A DNA stretch of 64,000 nt from Thalassoglobus polymorphus (GTDB lineage Bacteria > Planctomycetota > Planctomycetia > Planctomycetales > Planctomycetaceae), in the NCBI RefSeq assembly GCF_007744255.1, contig NZ_CP036267.1, positions 5,964,001 to 6,028,000 on the forward strand, in the 5' to 3' direction. Each line of letters begins with the position of its first letter. Position 1 is the stretch's first letter. Below the pieces are notes generated by a model. That model saw only the letters and a list, made by a program, of their open reading frames with translations. It had not been told where the DNA came from and did not search any database. Positions 20,458 to 29,637 of this stretch are shown here, one piece after another. Both the position numbers and the translations under genes were made by a program.

Positions 20458-21210
20458 ATGTCCTTGCGTTCAATGACCACGCTTTTCAACGGGACCGCTC
20501 TTTTCACAACTGGATTATTGATTGTGACAACCATGACAGGATCCGGGTTCGCCCAAGACAATAAACAAACTCCGGCAGCGAAGCCGAAACGAAAACCGAA
20601 TCCTGCTTTTGCAAAAGTTGTTGACGACCCGAAACTTCCCCGCGTCCTGCTGATCGGAGATTCGATTTCCATTGGCTACACTGTGGATGTGCAGAAGGAA
20701 CTCAAAGGGATTGCAAACGTCCATCGCATTCCACAAAACGGCGGGCCGACCACTCTCGGACTTCAGAAAATTGAGTCCTGGCTGGGCGATTCGAAATGGG
20801 ACGTCATTCACTTCAACTGGGGGCTGCATGACCTTAAGCACGTCAACGCCAGGAAGCAGTTGGTTGGCGTCGATGAAGGTGAGTATCAAGTTCCTCTTCC
20901 CGAGTACGAAAAGAATCTCACCAAGCTCGTCGAAAGGTTAGAAAAAACGGGAGCGAAGTTGATCTGGAGAAGCACCACGCCTGTCCCCGAAGGAGCCAAA
21001 GGACGCATTCCGGGAGACTCCGCCAAATACAACGCCGTCGCAGCCAAGATTATGGCAAAGCACAACATCCCCACTGACGACCAGTTTGCTTTTGTGAAAC
21101 CACAAATGGACAAACTCATGCGTCCTGCAAACGTTCACTTCAAGCCATCCGGGTCCGCAGCATTAGGGAAACAGGCAGCGGAGGCCATCAAGAAAGCATT
21201 ACCAAACTAG
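20458..21210 (+). CDS. Secreted SGNH/GDSL-family hydrolase
   Basis: 251 residues counted from the ATG at 20458, which has GGAGACCGGA directly upstream and leads into a signal peptide ([18 protein letters not shown]). An in-frame start 135 bp earlier would bury the signal. Block I is [12 protein letters not shown] with Ser69; block III-like [11 protein letters not shown] near 125; the C-terminal Asp/His pair is likely in [13 protein letters not shown] hydrolases deacylate esters, in planctomycetes often on carbohydrates. Exported to periplasm or surface. No CAZyme neighbour defines the substrate. Confidence 0.86.
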   Translation: MSLRSMTTLFNGTALFTTGLLIVTTMTGSGFAQDNKQTPAAKPKRKPNPAFAKVVDDPKLPRVLLIGDSISIGYTVDVQKELKGIANVHRIPQNGGPTTLGLQKIESWLGDSKWDVIHFNWGLHDLKHVNARKQLVGVDEGEYQVPLPEYEKNLTKLVERLEKTGAKLIWRSTTPVPEGAKGRIPGDSAKYNAVAAKIMAKHNIPTDDQFAFVKPQMDKLMRPANVHFKPSGSAALGKQAAEAIKKALPN

Positions 21211-21299
21211 AAGCAGTCTCAAAGCCGATGGAATCGCGACCTTTCTCTGTACCAGAGAAAGGAACAGTAAGTTTTGAAATCGGTTCCAAAACACTCGCC

Positions 21300-21424
21300 T
21301 GTTTCTTGTCTCCGTAGAGAGTGATTTTCATTAAATGAATTACCGATTTCCACGAGACTGTTCGCGTACATCTTTTTCAAAACTGCGTCGTGGCGAACAG
21401 CATTTTCACTGGAGAAATGCGTGA
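21300..21424 (+). repeat. Family 3 repeat fused to a partial family 2 repeat
   Basis: The first part (to about 21388) shares GTTTCTTGTCTCCGT, CCACGAGACTGTTCG and CATCTTTTTCAAAACTGC with 56700-56782. The second part (CGTGGCGAACAGCATTTT, GAGAAATGCGT) is the middle of family 2. The 418 bp gap from 21211 to 21628 holds this composite and a hairpin at 21466-21489. Confidence 0.65.
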
Positions 21425-21465
21425 GCATCACAGTCACTCAGACACATTAAAAAAACTCGTGTCGT

Positions 21466-21489
21466 AGTACGGGACCATTGTCCCGTACT
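21466..21489. other. Perfect 10 bp hairpin
   Basis: AGTACGGGAC and GTCCCGTACT pair around a CATT loop. The minus strand has a run of T about a dozen bases further on, so it might serve as a weak terminator for the rhomboid gene, but the spacing is poor. Confidence 0.4.
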
Positions 21490-21628
21490 GCACTTACCGA
21501 GTGCCACTCACCGGGAGACAGAAGTCAGCGGCAGAAGTCAACGGAAGAATCGGCGGGACAGCTACGGTAGAACAGGTCACAGCCAGTCGTGAGGTTTTTT
21601 TAACTCTCAACCAATCGTCGGCACTGCT

Positions 21629-22825
21629 TTAAGATTGAAAATCGATTTCGATGATGCCATCGTTAATCATCGACTGAGCATGAAGCGTCGCCTGTTGGTG
21701 ACGCTTCTTTTGTTTGTCAGAGAAGCTGTCAACTTCACACTGCTCCAGAAGCCGCAGCGCAGCGCTGGGGCGTTCCTGCACAAACACAAAGATCTCTGCA
21801 AGTTCCAGCTTTGCGAGGGTGAATTCCGAATTAAGTTCGATGAAATCGAGATAGGCTTTCACAGCGTCTCGCATGTTGCTGGCGGTTCGCAATCCACGAG
21901 CCAGAGATATCAGCTGCTCCTGAGTCGGTGTCCATTCCGGTTTGTGATGCCGAATTCGTTCCAACTCTGCGAAGGCTGCGTTCGCTTTGTTTTCATCAAG
22001 AAGTTGGGTGAATCTCGCTGGTGATGGCTTACTGCGATCCAGTTTTTTATTCAAATCTACCGAACGTTTTCTTTTTGCTTTGGAAGCGTTCGCCCGCCTT
22101 CTCATCGCTTCCTGGTAAGACTGAGAAAGGTACTTTTCGCTCGTTGGTGTTTTCCCAGAGATCACCGTCAGGATGTCCCAACCTTCGCAGTCGACGAGTT
22201 TAGCCTTCAGGTAAACAAATCCGACAACCGCCCCAATTCCAGCCCCCATCAAGTGCAGCAACTCTCCTCCTGGAGGGAACCCGATCATCAAAAAGATGAT
22301 GATGATCAACCCCGACATCAGCATTTTGAGAGCTGCGAAGGCAACGACCGACAGGTCAAAAACTCCCACAAATCGAAAGAATAACCAGTAGAAGACGGAG
22401 AGTTCATTCTGAGGAGCCCAGATCAAGGAGATCGACATCAGCCCGAAAATAATCGCACTGGCCCCGAATGAAATCCCGGGCGAATGAACGAAAATAGCCT
22501 GTTCAAGGAGGCATTCCGTCACCCCGATTCCCAGGTAGATTCCCAGAAAATTCAGCGTGCCGACCTTTCCCTCAACGATCAGGCCGAACCCCCACAGGAA
22601 CACCATATTGCCTAGCAGATGAATGAAACCGCCATGAATGAAATTGGAAGTCACCCATTCCACCGGCGTGAATCCCGCTCCATGATGCAGCCCATACTGA
22701 TCGACTGCCTCGTGCAGATCGGAGGCTGTCAAAGCGAAGACAGCCACGTTCGCCACGATCAAAGCGATCGTCCCGATCGGACGATGGTAAATCGGAGCAT
22801 CAGTGGATATCGGAAACAGAATCAC
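21629..22825 (-). CDS. Rhomboid-family protein with C-terminal TPR-like region
   Basis: 398 residues. Six membrane helices in residues 15-205 form a rhomboid domain. The catalytic Ser is likely Ser123 in SFGASAIIFGLM, where the usual GxSG is GASA, and the His is His191 in LLHLMGAGIGAVVG. The helical segment before TM3 has FIHLLGNMVFLWGFG, as usual. Residues about 225-395 are cytoplasmic, charged and helical, with TPR-like spacing (AVKAYLDFIELNSEFTLAKL). Rhomboids cleave membrane helices; whether the GASA variant is active is uncertain. Solitary gene. Confidence 0.88.
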   Translation of the reverse strand: MILFPISTDAPIYHRPIGTIALIVANVAVFALTASDLHEAVDQYGLHHGAGFTPVEWVTSNFIHGGFIHLLGNMVFLWGFGLIVEGKVGTLNFLGIYLGIGVTECLLEQAIFVHSPGISFGASAIIFGLMSISLIWAPQNELSVFYWLFFRFVGVFDLSVVAFAALKMLMSGLIIIIFLMIGFPPGGELLHLMGAGIGAVVGFVYLKAKLVDCEGWDILTVISGKTPTSEKYLSQSYQEAMRRRANASKAKRKRSVDLNKKLDRSKPSPARFTQLLDENKANAAFAELERIRHHKPEWTPTQEQLISLARGLRTASNMRDAVKAYLDFIELNSEFTLAKLELAEIFVFVQERPSAALRLLEQCEVDSFSDKQKKRHQQATLHAQSMINDGIIEIDFQS

Positions 22826-23157
22826 GACGGGCTACAATGCTGAACGAGACTGTGCTCAACGGTCTGCGTGAAACCGAGGATTGACTCATCAGAGCCGATA
22901 CCAAGGTAGGCGACCAATCAGACCGCTTCGTTAGTCGAGGGATCAAGGGAATAAACGTGAATCCTTATGCATCTACGAAATAGACTTTACCAATTCACGC
23001 CAACGAACACACAGTGCGAACGCTGCACGCACTGTGCTGCATATACTGTGTATCCGCCGGCTGGAAAACGGTGTTGTGAAATCCAGCTTCGAGGCTGCGA
23101 GTCTCCCAGATGCCTGAAGTTGAATCCGAACGATTCCCGAGGCGTTCTTGGCCGTTC
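22826..23157. other. Intergenic region without recognisable features
   Basis: 332 bp between the adenylate kinase stop and the rhomboid start. Nothing but a GC-rich stretch with repeated GTGC/GCAC near 23010 is visible. Confidence 0.4.
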
Positions 23158-23805
23158 TTAACAATCTCTGGGAAAGTTCTCTTTCAAGATGGGAACGAGA
23201 TAGTCGAGTGACTGGCTCAAAACATCTGCCTGAATTTTCGCACAATCGACTTCCTTGACGACATCTTTGTAGTAATCAAGAACCGGGGCTGTCGCCTTGT
23301 GGTACACTTCGAAACGCTTCCGGGTGACAGATTCGTTGGCGTCATCTGTCCGGTTTTCAAGAACTGCACGCCTGCGAATCCGGGCGATCATTGCCTCTTC
23401 GTCATAGCAGACAAAGTGCAGCAGCAGTTTCACATCAATGTATTTCTCCAGGATTTCACATTGATGAATATTCCGGGGAATTCCATCCAGAAGCAGCAGC
23501 TGTTCTCGAGGGCGAAAACGATCTGCAGCGCGTTGTGACTCAAGCCAGTTTAAAAAGATCTTGATTGTCACATCATCGGGCGCAAGGTCACCGCGAGCAC
23601 TGTATTCGCGAACAATTCTTCCTTCTTCGCTTTGTGGATCGAGCTTTCGAAAGATGACTCCACTAGAGAGGTGAAAGAACCCCGGGACCTTCGTCAGGAT
23701 TTCCCCTTGGGTCCCTTTTCCCGCACCTGGAACTCCGAACACCAGAGCACAGGGATATGGATAGGCTGGTTTCCCGGAGGAAGCGGGTTTGGCCGAATTA
23801 GTCAT
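23158..23805 (-). CDS. Adenylate kinase family nucleoside monophosphate kinase
   Basis: 215 residues. The P-loop GVPGAGKGTQ begins near residue 24 after a short N-terminal extension (TNSAKPASSGKPAYPYPC). The NMP-binding part has HLSSGVIFRKL, the motif LLLDGIPRNIHQCE corresponds to DGFPR, and the lid has ARIRRRAVLENRTDDANESV. The enzyme transfers phosphate from ATP to AMP. The lid lacks the zinc-finger cysteines. It may be the main adenylate kinase or a paralogue, since it is not in the usual ribosomal-protein/secY context. Confidence 0.85.
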   Translation of the reverse strand: MTNSAKPASSGKPAYPYPCALVFGVPGAGKGTQGEILTKVPGFFHLSSGVIFRKLDPQSEEGRIVREYSARGDLAPDDVTIKIFLNWLESQRAADRFRPREQLLLLDGIPRNIHQCEILEKYIDVKLLLHFVCYDEEAMIARIRRRAVLENRTDDANESVTRKRFEVYHKATAPVLDYYKDVVKEVDCAKIQADVLSQSLDYLVPILKENFPRDC

Positions 23806-23830
23806 GGAAGAAAACCTTCTGGAAATAAAG

Positions 23831-23852
23831 AAGGTCGCCTGTTGGCGACCTT
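23831..23852 (-). terminator. Candidate terminator downstream of the hydrolase gene
   Basis: AAGGTCGCC/GGCGACCTT form a 9 bp stem with a four-base loop. On the minus strand it is followed by CTTTATTT. It lies between the 24001-24930 gene and adk, both on the minus strand. Confidence 0.45.
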
Positions 23853-24000
23853 TGACTTTTTTGCTCTACCGAGTCTTCACAACAGCCGATTTTCGTGGAA
23901 CGAACATGCAATTCAAAAGGACGATTTCCACAGTCGATTGGAAATTTGCTGAAGCGAACCTGGAAGCAATATCTTGGGTTTTGAAAACGTTCAAACTCAG

Positions 24001-24930
24001 TTAGCGTTCTAGGCGGCTACGGCGATCAGCCCAAGGATCATCACGCTTCTTGAGCTGTTCGTCAAGAAACTTCAGCATTGGAAGATACGCAGCTCCAACA
24101 GGAAGTCGAAGCAATGCAATTCCGGCATCCTTCACTTTGGGCGTCACGAACTCTGCACGTTGATCGTTGTCTTTAATCGTTGTGAAGTTCTGGTAAATCG
24201 AACGAGCAGCTCGATAGCTCGTCTTGTCCTCTTCCCCAACAACAACCTGAAGCGAAACTCCCATTTTCGGCGACTTCAAATACCCGACGGACTTCGATGT
24301 TCGAGCTCGTCCTGCTCCGGCATCAGGAGAGACCAGGATCAGCACTCTCACATCCTGCCCACGGGGGGTTCGCTGAGCTGGGATTGGGGCATCATCATAA
24401 GGAACCTGCCGCCAATCAAATTCTGCAAACGCAGCGGCAATTGGAGCACTGAAACCACTTGCGACAATTCCCATCTTTCGCATGTTCAGTTTTCGTTTCT
24501 GATGCTCCTCCTGAATGAAATCCTTCACACCTTTCATGTCGCCCAGAATCATCTTTCCATAATCGTCGGGCCGAACATCGTCTTTCTGGCCTTCAACGAT
24601 ACTCTCTCCATGCTTTCTTAAATCCACGGTGATGACTGCATAGCCTCGTTTTTGCAGTTCCACAGGAAACGGGTTCACGCCACGTGGGGAAGAACCTTTG
24701 TTCCAGATGAGTCGACTTTCCTTTTCGCCATGTAAAAGAACGACAACAGGTGCGTTCGACAATCCGCCACTCACTGCACTTTCAAGGGCAGGGAAGTAGG
24801 TGATGTGAATGGGAAAGCGATCTCCAGCTGCCTGAACGACCAAGTCTTGGGAATCTTCTTGAGCAATCGCTGAACAGGGAAGAATGAAAACCGTAGCGAG
24901 CACGGCAAGTTGAACGACAAAACGATGCAT
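24001..24930 (-). CDS. Secreted alpha/beta-hydrolase-fold protein
   Basis: 309 residues with a Sec signal peptide (VVQLAVLATVFILPCSAIAQ). The fold is shown by VVVLLHGEKESRLIW (oxyanion region) near 62, RGYAVITVDLRKHGES near 95 and a late HxD-like end. The nucleophile elbow, normally GxSxG, reads GIVASGFSAPIAAA, so the catalytic serine position is degenerate and the protein may be inactive or use a variant elbow. Planctomycetes carry many such exported homologues of unknown substrate. It lies alone, with repeats immediately upstream. Confidence 0.75.
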   Translation of the reverse strand: MHRFVVQLAVLATVFILPCSAIAQEDSQDLVVQAAGDRFPIHITYFPALESAVSGGLSNAPVVVLLHGEKESRLIWNKGSSPRGVNPFPVELQKRGYAVITVDLRKHGESIVEGQKDDVRPDDYGKMILGDMKGVKDFIQEEHQKRKLNMRKMGIVASGFSAPIAAAFAEFDWRQVPYDDAPIPAQRTPRGQDVRVLILVSPDAGAGRARTSKSVGYLKSPKMGVSLQVVVGEEDKTSYRAARSIYQNFTTIKDNDQRAEFVTPKVKDAGIALLRLPVGAAYLPMLKFLDEQLKKRDDPWADRRSRLER

Positions 24931-24959
24931 GGGCGAATCTCCTGCTTGCTGGTATTTAT

Positions 24960-25041
24960 TAGAACTGATCCTGAAACTTGAAGCTGCTCTCTCAAATGTT
25001 GAGAAAAGCAGCTATTCCAGAGGTTTTCGGACTGGTTCTAG
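24960..25041 (+). repeat. Dispersed repeat family 1, copy b
   Basis: 82 bp, TAGAACTGATCCTGAAAC at the left and GTTTTCGGACTGGTTCTA at the right, which are imperfect inverted repeats. The best-preserved plus-strand copy. Confidence 0.85.
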
Positions 25042-25044
25042 CTC

Positions 25045-25106
25045 TAACAAAACCTGAATAACATCGCAAAATTCAGTAAATCAACACGATTTCAGGGATT
25101 TGTTAG
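25045..25106 (+). repeat. Dispersed repeat family 4, copy a (hairpin)
   Basis: CTAACAAAACCTGAAT on the left pairs imperfectly with TTCAGGGATTTGTTAG on the right, 8 bp perfect at the tips. Related copies at about 26030-26104 and 51535-51602 share CAAAACCTG, AGTGAATCA and TTGTTAG. It lies four bases from the family-1 copy b. Confidence 0.6.
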
Positions 25107-26200
25107 CGGTTCTTTGTACCTTCCCGGAAACCTTTGTGGTGAAGGATTTTCTCACCGCTTGAAAACAAAGTCAGGTTTACGGATCTATTCTCAAAGCTCG
25201 CGGGGGACGAACGTTTGTGAAGGTCGAAAGGGACTCCATCTCTGACAAACGAACTCTGACAAACGAATTCAAATTCCGGGTCGCTTCGGAGAACATGCTC
25301 TTCGACTTGTATTGAGGGCTTTCACTTCTCGAAAAATGACTTTCGAGAGCCCCGACAAGCTCTTTGGCCTCACCACGCTCTCCGACTTGCGGTTGAGGTT
25401 GTCCGATTCTGCCGCGCGACAGGGTAATTTGCAACAACAAATGCTGATCCGACCTCCGATATCATTTGCAAACGACTCTGTGCCTGAATAATCAAATCCC
25501 AATTCACGAATCAGTACGAACTGGACAGCAACGCTTCAAGTCTTGGAGTTCTCGCAACGTCTTTACTTGATAAGGCTTACGGAAAATTTTCAATGGCAGC
25601 CAAGTGGCTGACACGTTCGTCGCACCCCATCTCCATTCAAAAGTCTTCAGCTGAAATCAGATCGAAAAGAGTCACCATTGATGCCACTTTCCGACTCGAT
25701 TCACTCAGCAAATCGGGCTGCGAAACTGAGTTCTTTCGCACACATCACTCTTTTCAAGTCTATAAGTGAGCCGGTGTTCGGTCAATTGGGCACCTCCCGG
25801 CAAAAGGTTCGATATGAAAAGTCTGGCCGGATATTTCATACGAACGGAAGTTCTTTCCTGACCTTACCTTTGTGGATCTGTTCATCCAGAACCACCAGAG
25901 AATTAAGAAGAAAGGTTCGCTTCAGTGCAAGAATCGCTTCAATGCAAGAAACGGTTCGAGTCGCTCTCGCAGCGAGGATAAAAAATCTCCCGCCTGCACT
26001 TCCCGGCGCGCTCGGCTGATGAGTTCCCACAAAACCTGAACAAGACACCAAAACCGAGTGAATCACAACGAATATCATTGTATTGTTAGGACTTCTGAGC
26101 GGTTCGATTTAACTCAACTCATCTTCAGTGACTTTCGATAAGCAGCAGGTCGGCCAGCCAGCAGGGGACTTTGAAACACGTGTCATCTCAGAAAGATCAA
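25107..26200. other. Long non-coding stretch with small tandem repeats
   Basis: 1.1 kb without a credible gene. It holds a 14 bp tandem duplication (CTCTGACAAACGAA twice, about 25241-25268), a degenerate tandem near 25920-25955 (GCTTCAGTGCAAGAAtc/GCTTCAATGCAAGAAac) and a diverged family-4 repeat at about 26030-26104. Frames on both strands are short and have no domain or ribosome site. It probably includes the bioD promoter. Confidence 0.5.
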
Positions 26201-26956
26201 ATGCGAGGATTGTTCATCACGGGGACCGACACAGATGTCGGAAAAACGTTTTGGGCAGCTGCCATCCTCAGAAGTCTGTGCCAGCAAGGTCACTCTGTCG
26301 GGGCCTATAAACCCGTTTGCTCCGGAGCCGTCGATTCCTCCCCTGCTGAAGCTCCCAGCTGGAGCGACATCGAAATGCTACACAACGCGTGCACAGGAAA
26401 ATTCCCTAGAGAATTGATCTGCCCACAACAATTTCAAGCCCCATTGGCCCCACCCGTTGCTGCCAGACTCGAAAATCGATCCGTCGATGAAGCCCTCCTT
26501 CAAGGAGGCCTGCTGAACTGGGCACACCGCGTCGATGGAATCGTCATTGAAGGGGTCGGTGGCTGGAAAAGTCCGATCTCTGACTCGCTGACAGTTGAGC
26601 ATTTTGCGAAATGGGCCGGCTTTCCGGTGCTGGTCATTGCCGCTCAGAAGCTGGGAGCAATCAATCAAACGCTGCTCACAGTGGAAGCAATCCAACGGAG
26701 CGGATTGCAAGTTGCGGGCGTCATCCTCAATGAAGTTTCGCAGCCTGAAAACAACAGCACTGCCAAGAACCAATTGATTTCAAATGCTGAAGAAATTCGA
26801 AAATTTTCCGAGATTCCATTTTTAGCTCTCGCCGAATTCAATCACGAGGCAGAGTTGCGATGTGATCAAACATTGGCAAGCATAGACTGGTGGGAGACAA
26901 TGTCACCCTCTATGACAGACCTCTTTTCTACAGACAAAAGAGAACCCTGCCACTAA
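26201..26956 (+). CDS. bioD: Dethiobiotin synthetase
   Basis: 252 residues from the ATG at 26201, where the protein begins MRGLFITGTDTDVGKTF; a TTG ten codons earlier is less likely. The P-loop GTDTDVGKT spans residues 8-16. YKPVCSG near 40 and IVIEGVGGWKSPIS near 110 are the substrate-binding segments. BioD closes the ureido ring of dethiobiotin from diaminopelargonate, CO2 and ATP, the penultimate step of biotin synthesis. No other bio gene is adjacent. Length is slightly above the typical 220-230 residues because of a C-terminal extension. Confidence 0.93.
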   Translation: MRGLFITGTDTDVGKTFWAAAILRSLCQQGHSVGAYKPVCSGAVDSSPAEAPSWSDIEMLHNACTGKFPRELICPQQFQAPLAPPVAARLENRSVDEALLQGGLLNWAHRVDGIVIEGVGGWKSPISDSLTVEHFAKWAGFPVLVIAAQKLGAINQTLLTVEAIQRSGLQVAGVILNEVSQPENNSTAKNQLISNAEEIRKFSEIPFLALAEFNHEAELRCDQTLASIDWWETMSPSMTDLFSTDKREPCH

Positions 26957-27025
26957 AAAACAATCGAGCATTTCGGAAATGATGTACGCGTCCTGTCTCG
27001 GGGTGTACAGTATTTTTCCTGACGA

Positions 27026-27129
27026 TAGAGCATCTTTCGAATTGGTTTACAGGATCTGCCTCGTGGCGAACAGCATCTTAACTAAAGAAATGCGTTCTTC
27101 ACGGGCACACGGTCGAGCAAACTGCTCTA
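27026..27129 (+). repeat. Dispersed repeat family 2, copy b
   Basis: 104 bp, TAGAGCATCTTTCGAATTGG to CAAACTGCTCTA, almost identical to the copies at 17145 and 45325. An open frame crossing it joins the next gene artificially, which is why that gene's start is placed downstream. Confidence 0.85.
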
Positions 27130-27233
27130 GACATTCTTCACGGACGCAAGAAGCATTGAAGATGCTCTTAACGATTGCGAACATTGATGTCACTCACCGA
27201 GACAATTCATTTTTGGAACTACGGATCATTACG

Positions 27234-28730
27234 ATGACGGGATCGGACTCAACACCAGATTTTTCCTGGCTGAACAAAAGAGAAGAAGCTAACGAAGACC
27301 CACAAACTGCAGAGGCAGCCGCGGAAGAAGTTTCGTCCGAGCACGCCACTGGGGAAGAGGAAGCTTCCAGCACAGAGACTAATACAGAAGTAAGTGATGT
27401 TTCTAAGGAAGAAGAAGCAGAAAAAGAGGAGTTAAAAACTCCCAGCGACGACGCCAGTGGTGACTCCAGCGCTGATTCTGCTGGCGATTCGGAAGAGAGA
27501 GAGTCTGTCTTCAACGATGAGGGCGACGAGAGAGAACAGGAACCGGCGGGCGAAAAAGAAGGCCCAACCGTTCTGATGCCGGGGCGTCAGCTAGAAACAT
27601 CCTCACATGATACAGCCAACTCGGAGTCCCCTGACGATGAGACAGTCGTCCTCCCATCGGAGACAACCAATGAGGCTACCGATCAGGAAGTAGAGGGTTT
27701 TTCGACTGAAGAAAGCAACAACGACGAACAGCCCGTCGAGCCAGCCTCAGCAGATGAAAAGACACCAGAAGAAACGGAGCCGGAAAAAACAGTGGCTGAG
27801 GATGACCAGTCTGCCCCTGCAGCTTCTGAAGCCGAAGTCAAAACTGAAACCGAAACCGTTGCAACGGCTTCAAGTCCAGCTTCAGCTCCTGCCTCGACTG
27901 CTACGGAGGAAAAGCCAGCTGAAAAGTCCAACTTGAAATTTATCCTTCTCGCAAGTTACGCCAGCGCGATCACATTAATTGCCCTGGCATTACTCATGGG
28001 TGGCGGAGAAAAAGCTCCGGACGCCGAACAGTTGGAGAGCTTGCCAGACGTCTCGCCCGAGCCGGTCGACAGCATCACCTTTGTTCCGGTTGAAGCGAGA
28101 CTTCCACCAGGGCACACACTTCGACTCGGCGAGAAGCAAAGGTTCGGCAACATCGAAGTCGAGCCGTTGCGAGTCGTCAACGAACCTCTCGAATTCACAC
28201 ACTATGACAGCACATCAAAGTTGACGCGACTCCCGACTGAACCGGTGTATAAACTCTGGGTTCGCTTCACGAATGTTTCCGAGGATCAGGAGATCGCGCC
28301 TCTCGATGGAGATTTACTGCTCCGCTGGGTCGTGAAAGCTGAACAGCAACAGGAATATTCAAATCAATACTTGTTCCCTGAAGACGCTAAAAAGAATTCC
28401 GACGTCATCGCGACTTATCGTCATTCCAAAACCAGCGACTGGGACATGAAAGACCAAAAACTCGGAACTGTTCTTGCTCCTGGAGAATCGATGGAGACAT
28501 ACATCGCCAGCTCTGAAAACACGGACTTAGGCTCAGCGGAATCAATCATTTGGCGTGTCCAGTTTCGCAAAGGCTTCTCCCCAAGCGGGAATGGTGTCAC
28601 AACCATCTTTGATGTCTCCTTCGATCAGTCTGACATCCAGTCACAGAAAAAAACTGCCGTAGCGAAACAGGCAAATCAAAAAGAAGCTCGTCATATTCTG
28701 GAAGTGCAGAAGAGCACGAAACCAAGCTAA
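27234..28730 (+). CDS. Acidic single-pass membrane protein, unknown
   Basis: 498 residues from the ATG at 27234 (MTGSDSTPDFSWLNKREEAN). An upstream in-frame ATG would translate the repeat at 27026. Residues 1-235 are extremely rich in E, D, S, A and T and probably disordered. One membrane helix follows (FILLASYASAITLIALALLM). The C-terminal 230 residues are a folded extracytoplasmic domain rich in beta strands (LPTEPVYKLWVRFTNVSEDQ; DLLLRWVVKAEQQQEY), with the look of a DUF4352-like or immunoglobulin-type fold. Planctomycetes have many such proteins; no function is known to me. The N-terminal part is probably cytoplasmic. Confidence 0.72.
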   Translation: MTGSDSTPDFSWLNKREEANEDPQTAEAAAEEVSSEHATGEEEASSTETNTEVSDVSKEEEAEKEELKTPSDDASGDSSADSAGDSEERESVFNDEGDEREQEPAGEKEGPTVLMPGRQLETSSHDTANSESPDDETVVLPSETTNEATDQEVEGFSTEESNNDEQPVEPASADEKTPEETEPEKTVAEDDQSAPAASEAEVKTETETVATASSPASAPASTATEEKPAEKSNLKFILLASYASAITLIALALLMGGGEKAPDAEQLESLPDVSPEPVDSITFVPVEARLPPGHTLRLGEKQRFGNIEVEPLRVVNEPLEFTHYDSTSKLTRLPTEPVYKLWVRFTNVSEDQEIAPLDGDLLLRWVVKAEQQQEYSNQYLFPEDAKKNSDVIATYRHSKTSDWDMKDQKLGTVLAPGESMETYIASSENTDLGSAESIIWRVQFRKGFSPSGNGVTTIFDVSFDQSDIQSQKKTAVAKQANQKEARHILEVQKSTKPS

Positions 28731-28944
28731 CCTCGATTCAACAATGATGGACCTGGCCCATCAGTCCCTGCTGATCTACGGGTCAGCGAGGCTGTCTGAA
28801 CCAGATAAAGAGCGGTCAGTTGCGCCAAACATTACGAATTCTCCAGCGAATCCCGGGTTTTTGCCTGCGAACCGCTCTTGAACAGGATTTGTCATGGCAA
28901 TTGGCTTGCCGAAAAAGCAATCTGAAATTAGAGTATCCATCCGC

Positions 28945-29030
<86 letters not shown>

Positions 29031-29040
29031 CTTTTCACGA

Positions 29041-29076
29041 AAGGACTTATGGCAATCGCCGTGAGTCCTTTTTTTA
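29041..29076 (+). terminator. Terminator after tRNA-Leu
   Basis: AAGGACT pairs with AGTCCTT, with inner GGC/GCC, followed by seven T. A similar but stronger stem follows the tRNA fragment at 54280. Confidence 0.8.
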
Positions 29077-29130
29077 TGCACCCAACGCTATTGGGGGCAA
29101 TTTGGGGGCAGCGATTGGGTCAGCATCTGG

Positions 29131-29219
29131 AGGCGTTTGCTTTACCCTTTGCTCAATCGTTCGCCCGTGAAGAGCGAGTTTCTCTAATGAAATTGGTGTT
29201 CGCCACGTGACAGAATCTG
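29131..29219 (-). repeat. Diverged family 2 repeat, inverted
   Basis: GCCCGTGAAGAGCGAGTTTC, TCTCTAATGAAATTGGTG and TTCGCCACGTGACAGAATCTG match the reverse complement of family 2 with substitutions. It ends where the integrase remnant's similarity stops. Confidence 0.6.
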
Positions 29220-29223
29220 AACG

Positions 29224-29418
29224 TCAATTCAAATGATGCGCTAAGTGAGTCAGGCATTGCTCAATTTCTGCCTTTCCCATCTGTTGAGAGTGTTTCCAAT
29301 GACCATGATTCCGTTCGCGATGAAAGTTCAGAAACCGTCCAATCCACCTCACGCAGGACTGCTCAGTTTTCCAGGCAGAGTGCAACACTCGCAACTTATT
29401 TCGCATGCGGTCCAATAA
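29224..29418 (-). pseudogene. intI: Truncated integron integrase (IntI) remnant
   Basis: About 65 codons resembling the N-terminal DNA-binding (SAM-like) domain of integron tyrosine integrases: LLDRMRNKLRVLH, WKTEQSCVRWIGRFLNFHRE and MGKAEIEQCLTHLA. IntI proteins typically read LLDQ-R-lrvrHYs-rTEqaYv-WirrFi-FH...mG-aEveaFLtHLA. No catalytic R/H/R/Y domain follows: the frame stops right after THLAHHLN, where a family-2 repeat begins. Upstream the frame hits a stop after seven more codons and no good start remains. The orientation, opposite to the cassette genes, is that of a normal integron. It is almost certainly inactive. Confidence 0.75.
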
Positions 29419-29521
29419 TATTGGTGACCGCAGAGTTTATATCGTCATCATAAGTGATCCCGATTCGGCAAGAGGACCAGCATTCGCTGTCGTGGCGGAC
29501 TTCCGTGACGAATGGCGATTC

Positions 29522-29612
29522 GTGCACTTCAGTGCATATCCTGTCAATTGATTATGGACAGGATATCATTTAGCTTTAAACCGAATTGAATACTGGCTAT
29601 CAATCGTTAGCT
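29522..29612. promoter_or_regulatory. Candidate attI and integrase promoter region
   Basis: Between the integrase remnant and the first cassette lie two palindromes: TGCACT-TC-AGTGCA (29523-29536) and ATATCCTGTC-N11-GACAGGATAT (29536-29566). CGTTAGC at 29605-29611 fits the GTTRRRY recombination core expected at the attI/cassette junction. The palindromes may be a repressor site for intI or part of attI. Confidence 0.45.
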
Positions 29613-29637
29613 GGCAACACCCGCCTTAACAAAGCTC

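Noticed and set aside
25678-26019. Plus-strand 113-residue frame
   Set aside because: Low-complexity translation of tandem duplications, no ribosome site, no domain.
29085-29115. ATTGGGGGCAATTTGGGGGCA as an integrase C-terminus relic
   Set aside because: Such G-rich direct repeats occur near some tRNA-inserted elements, but no coding similarity is visible here.
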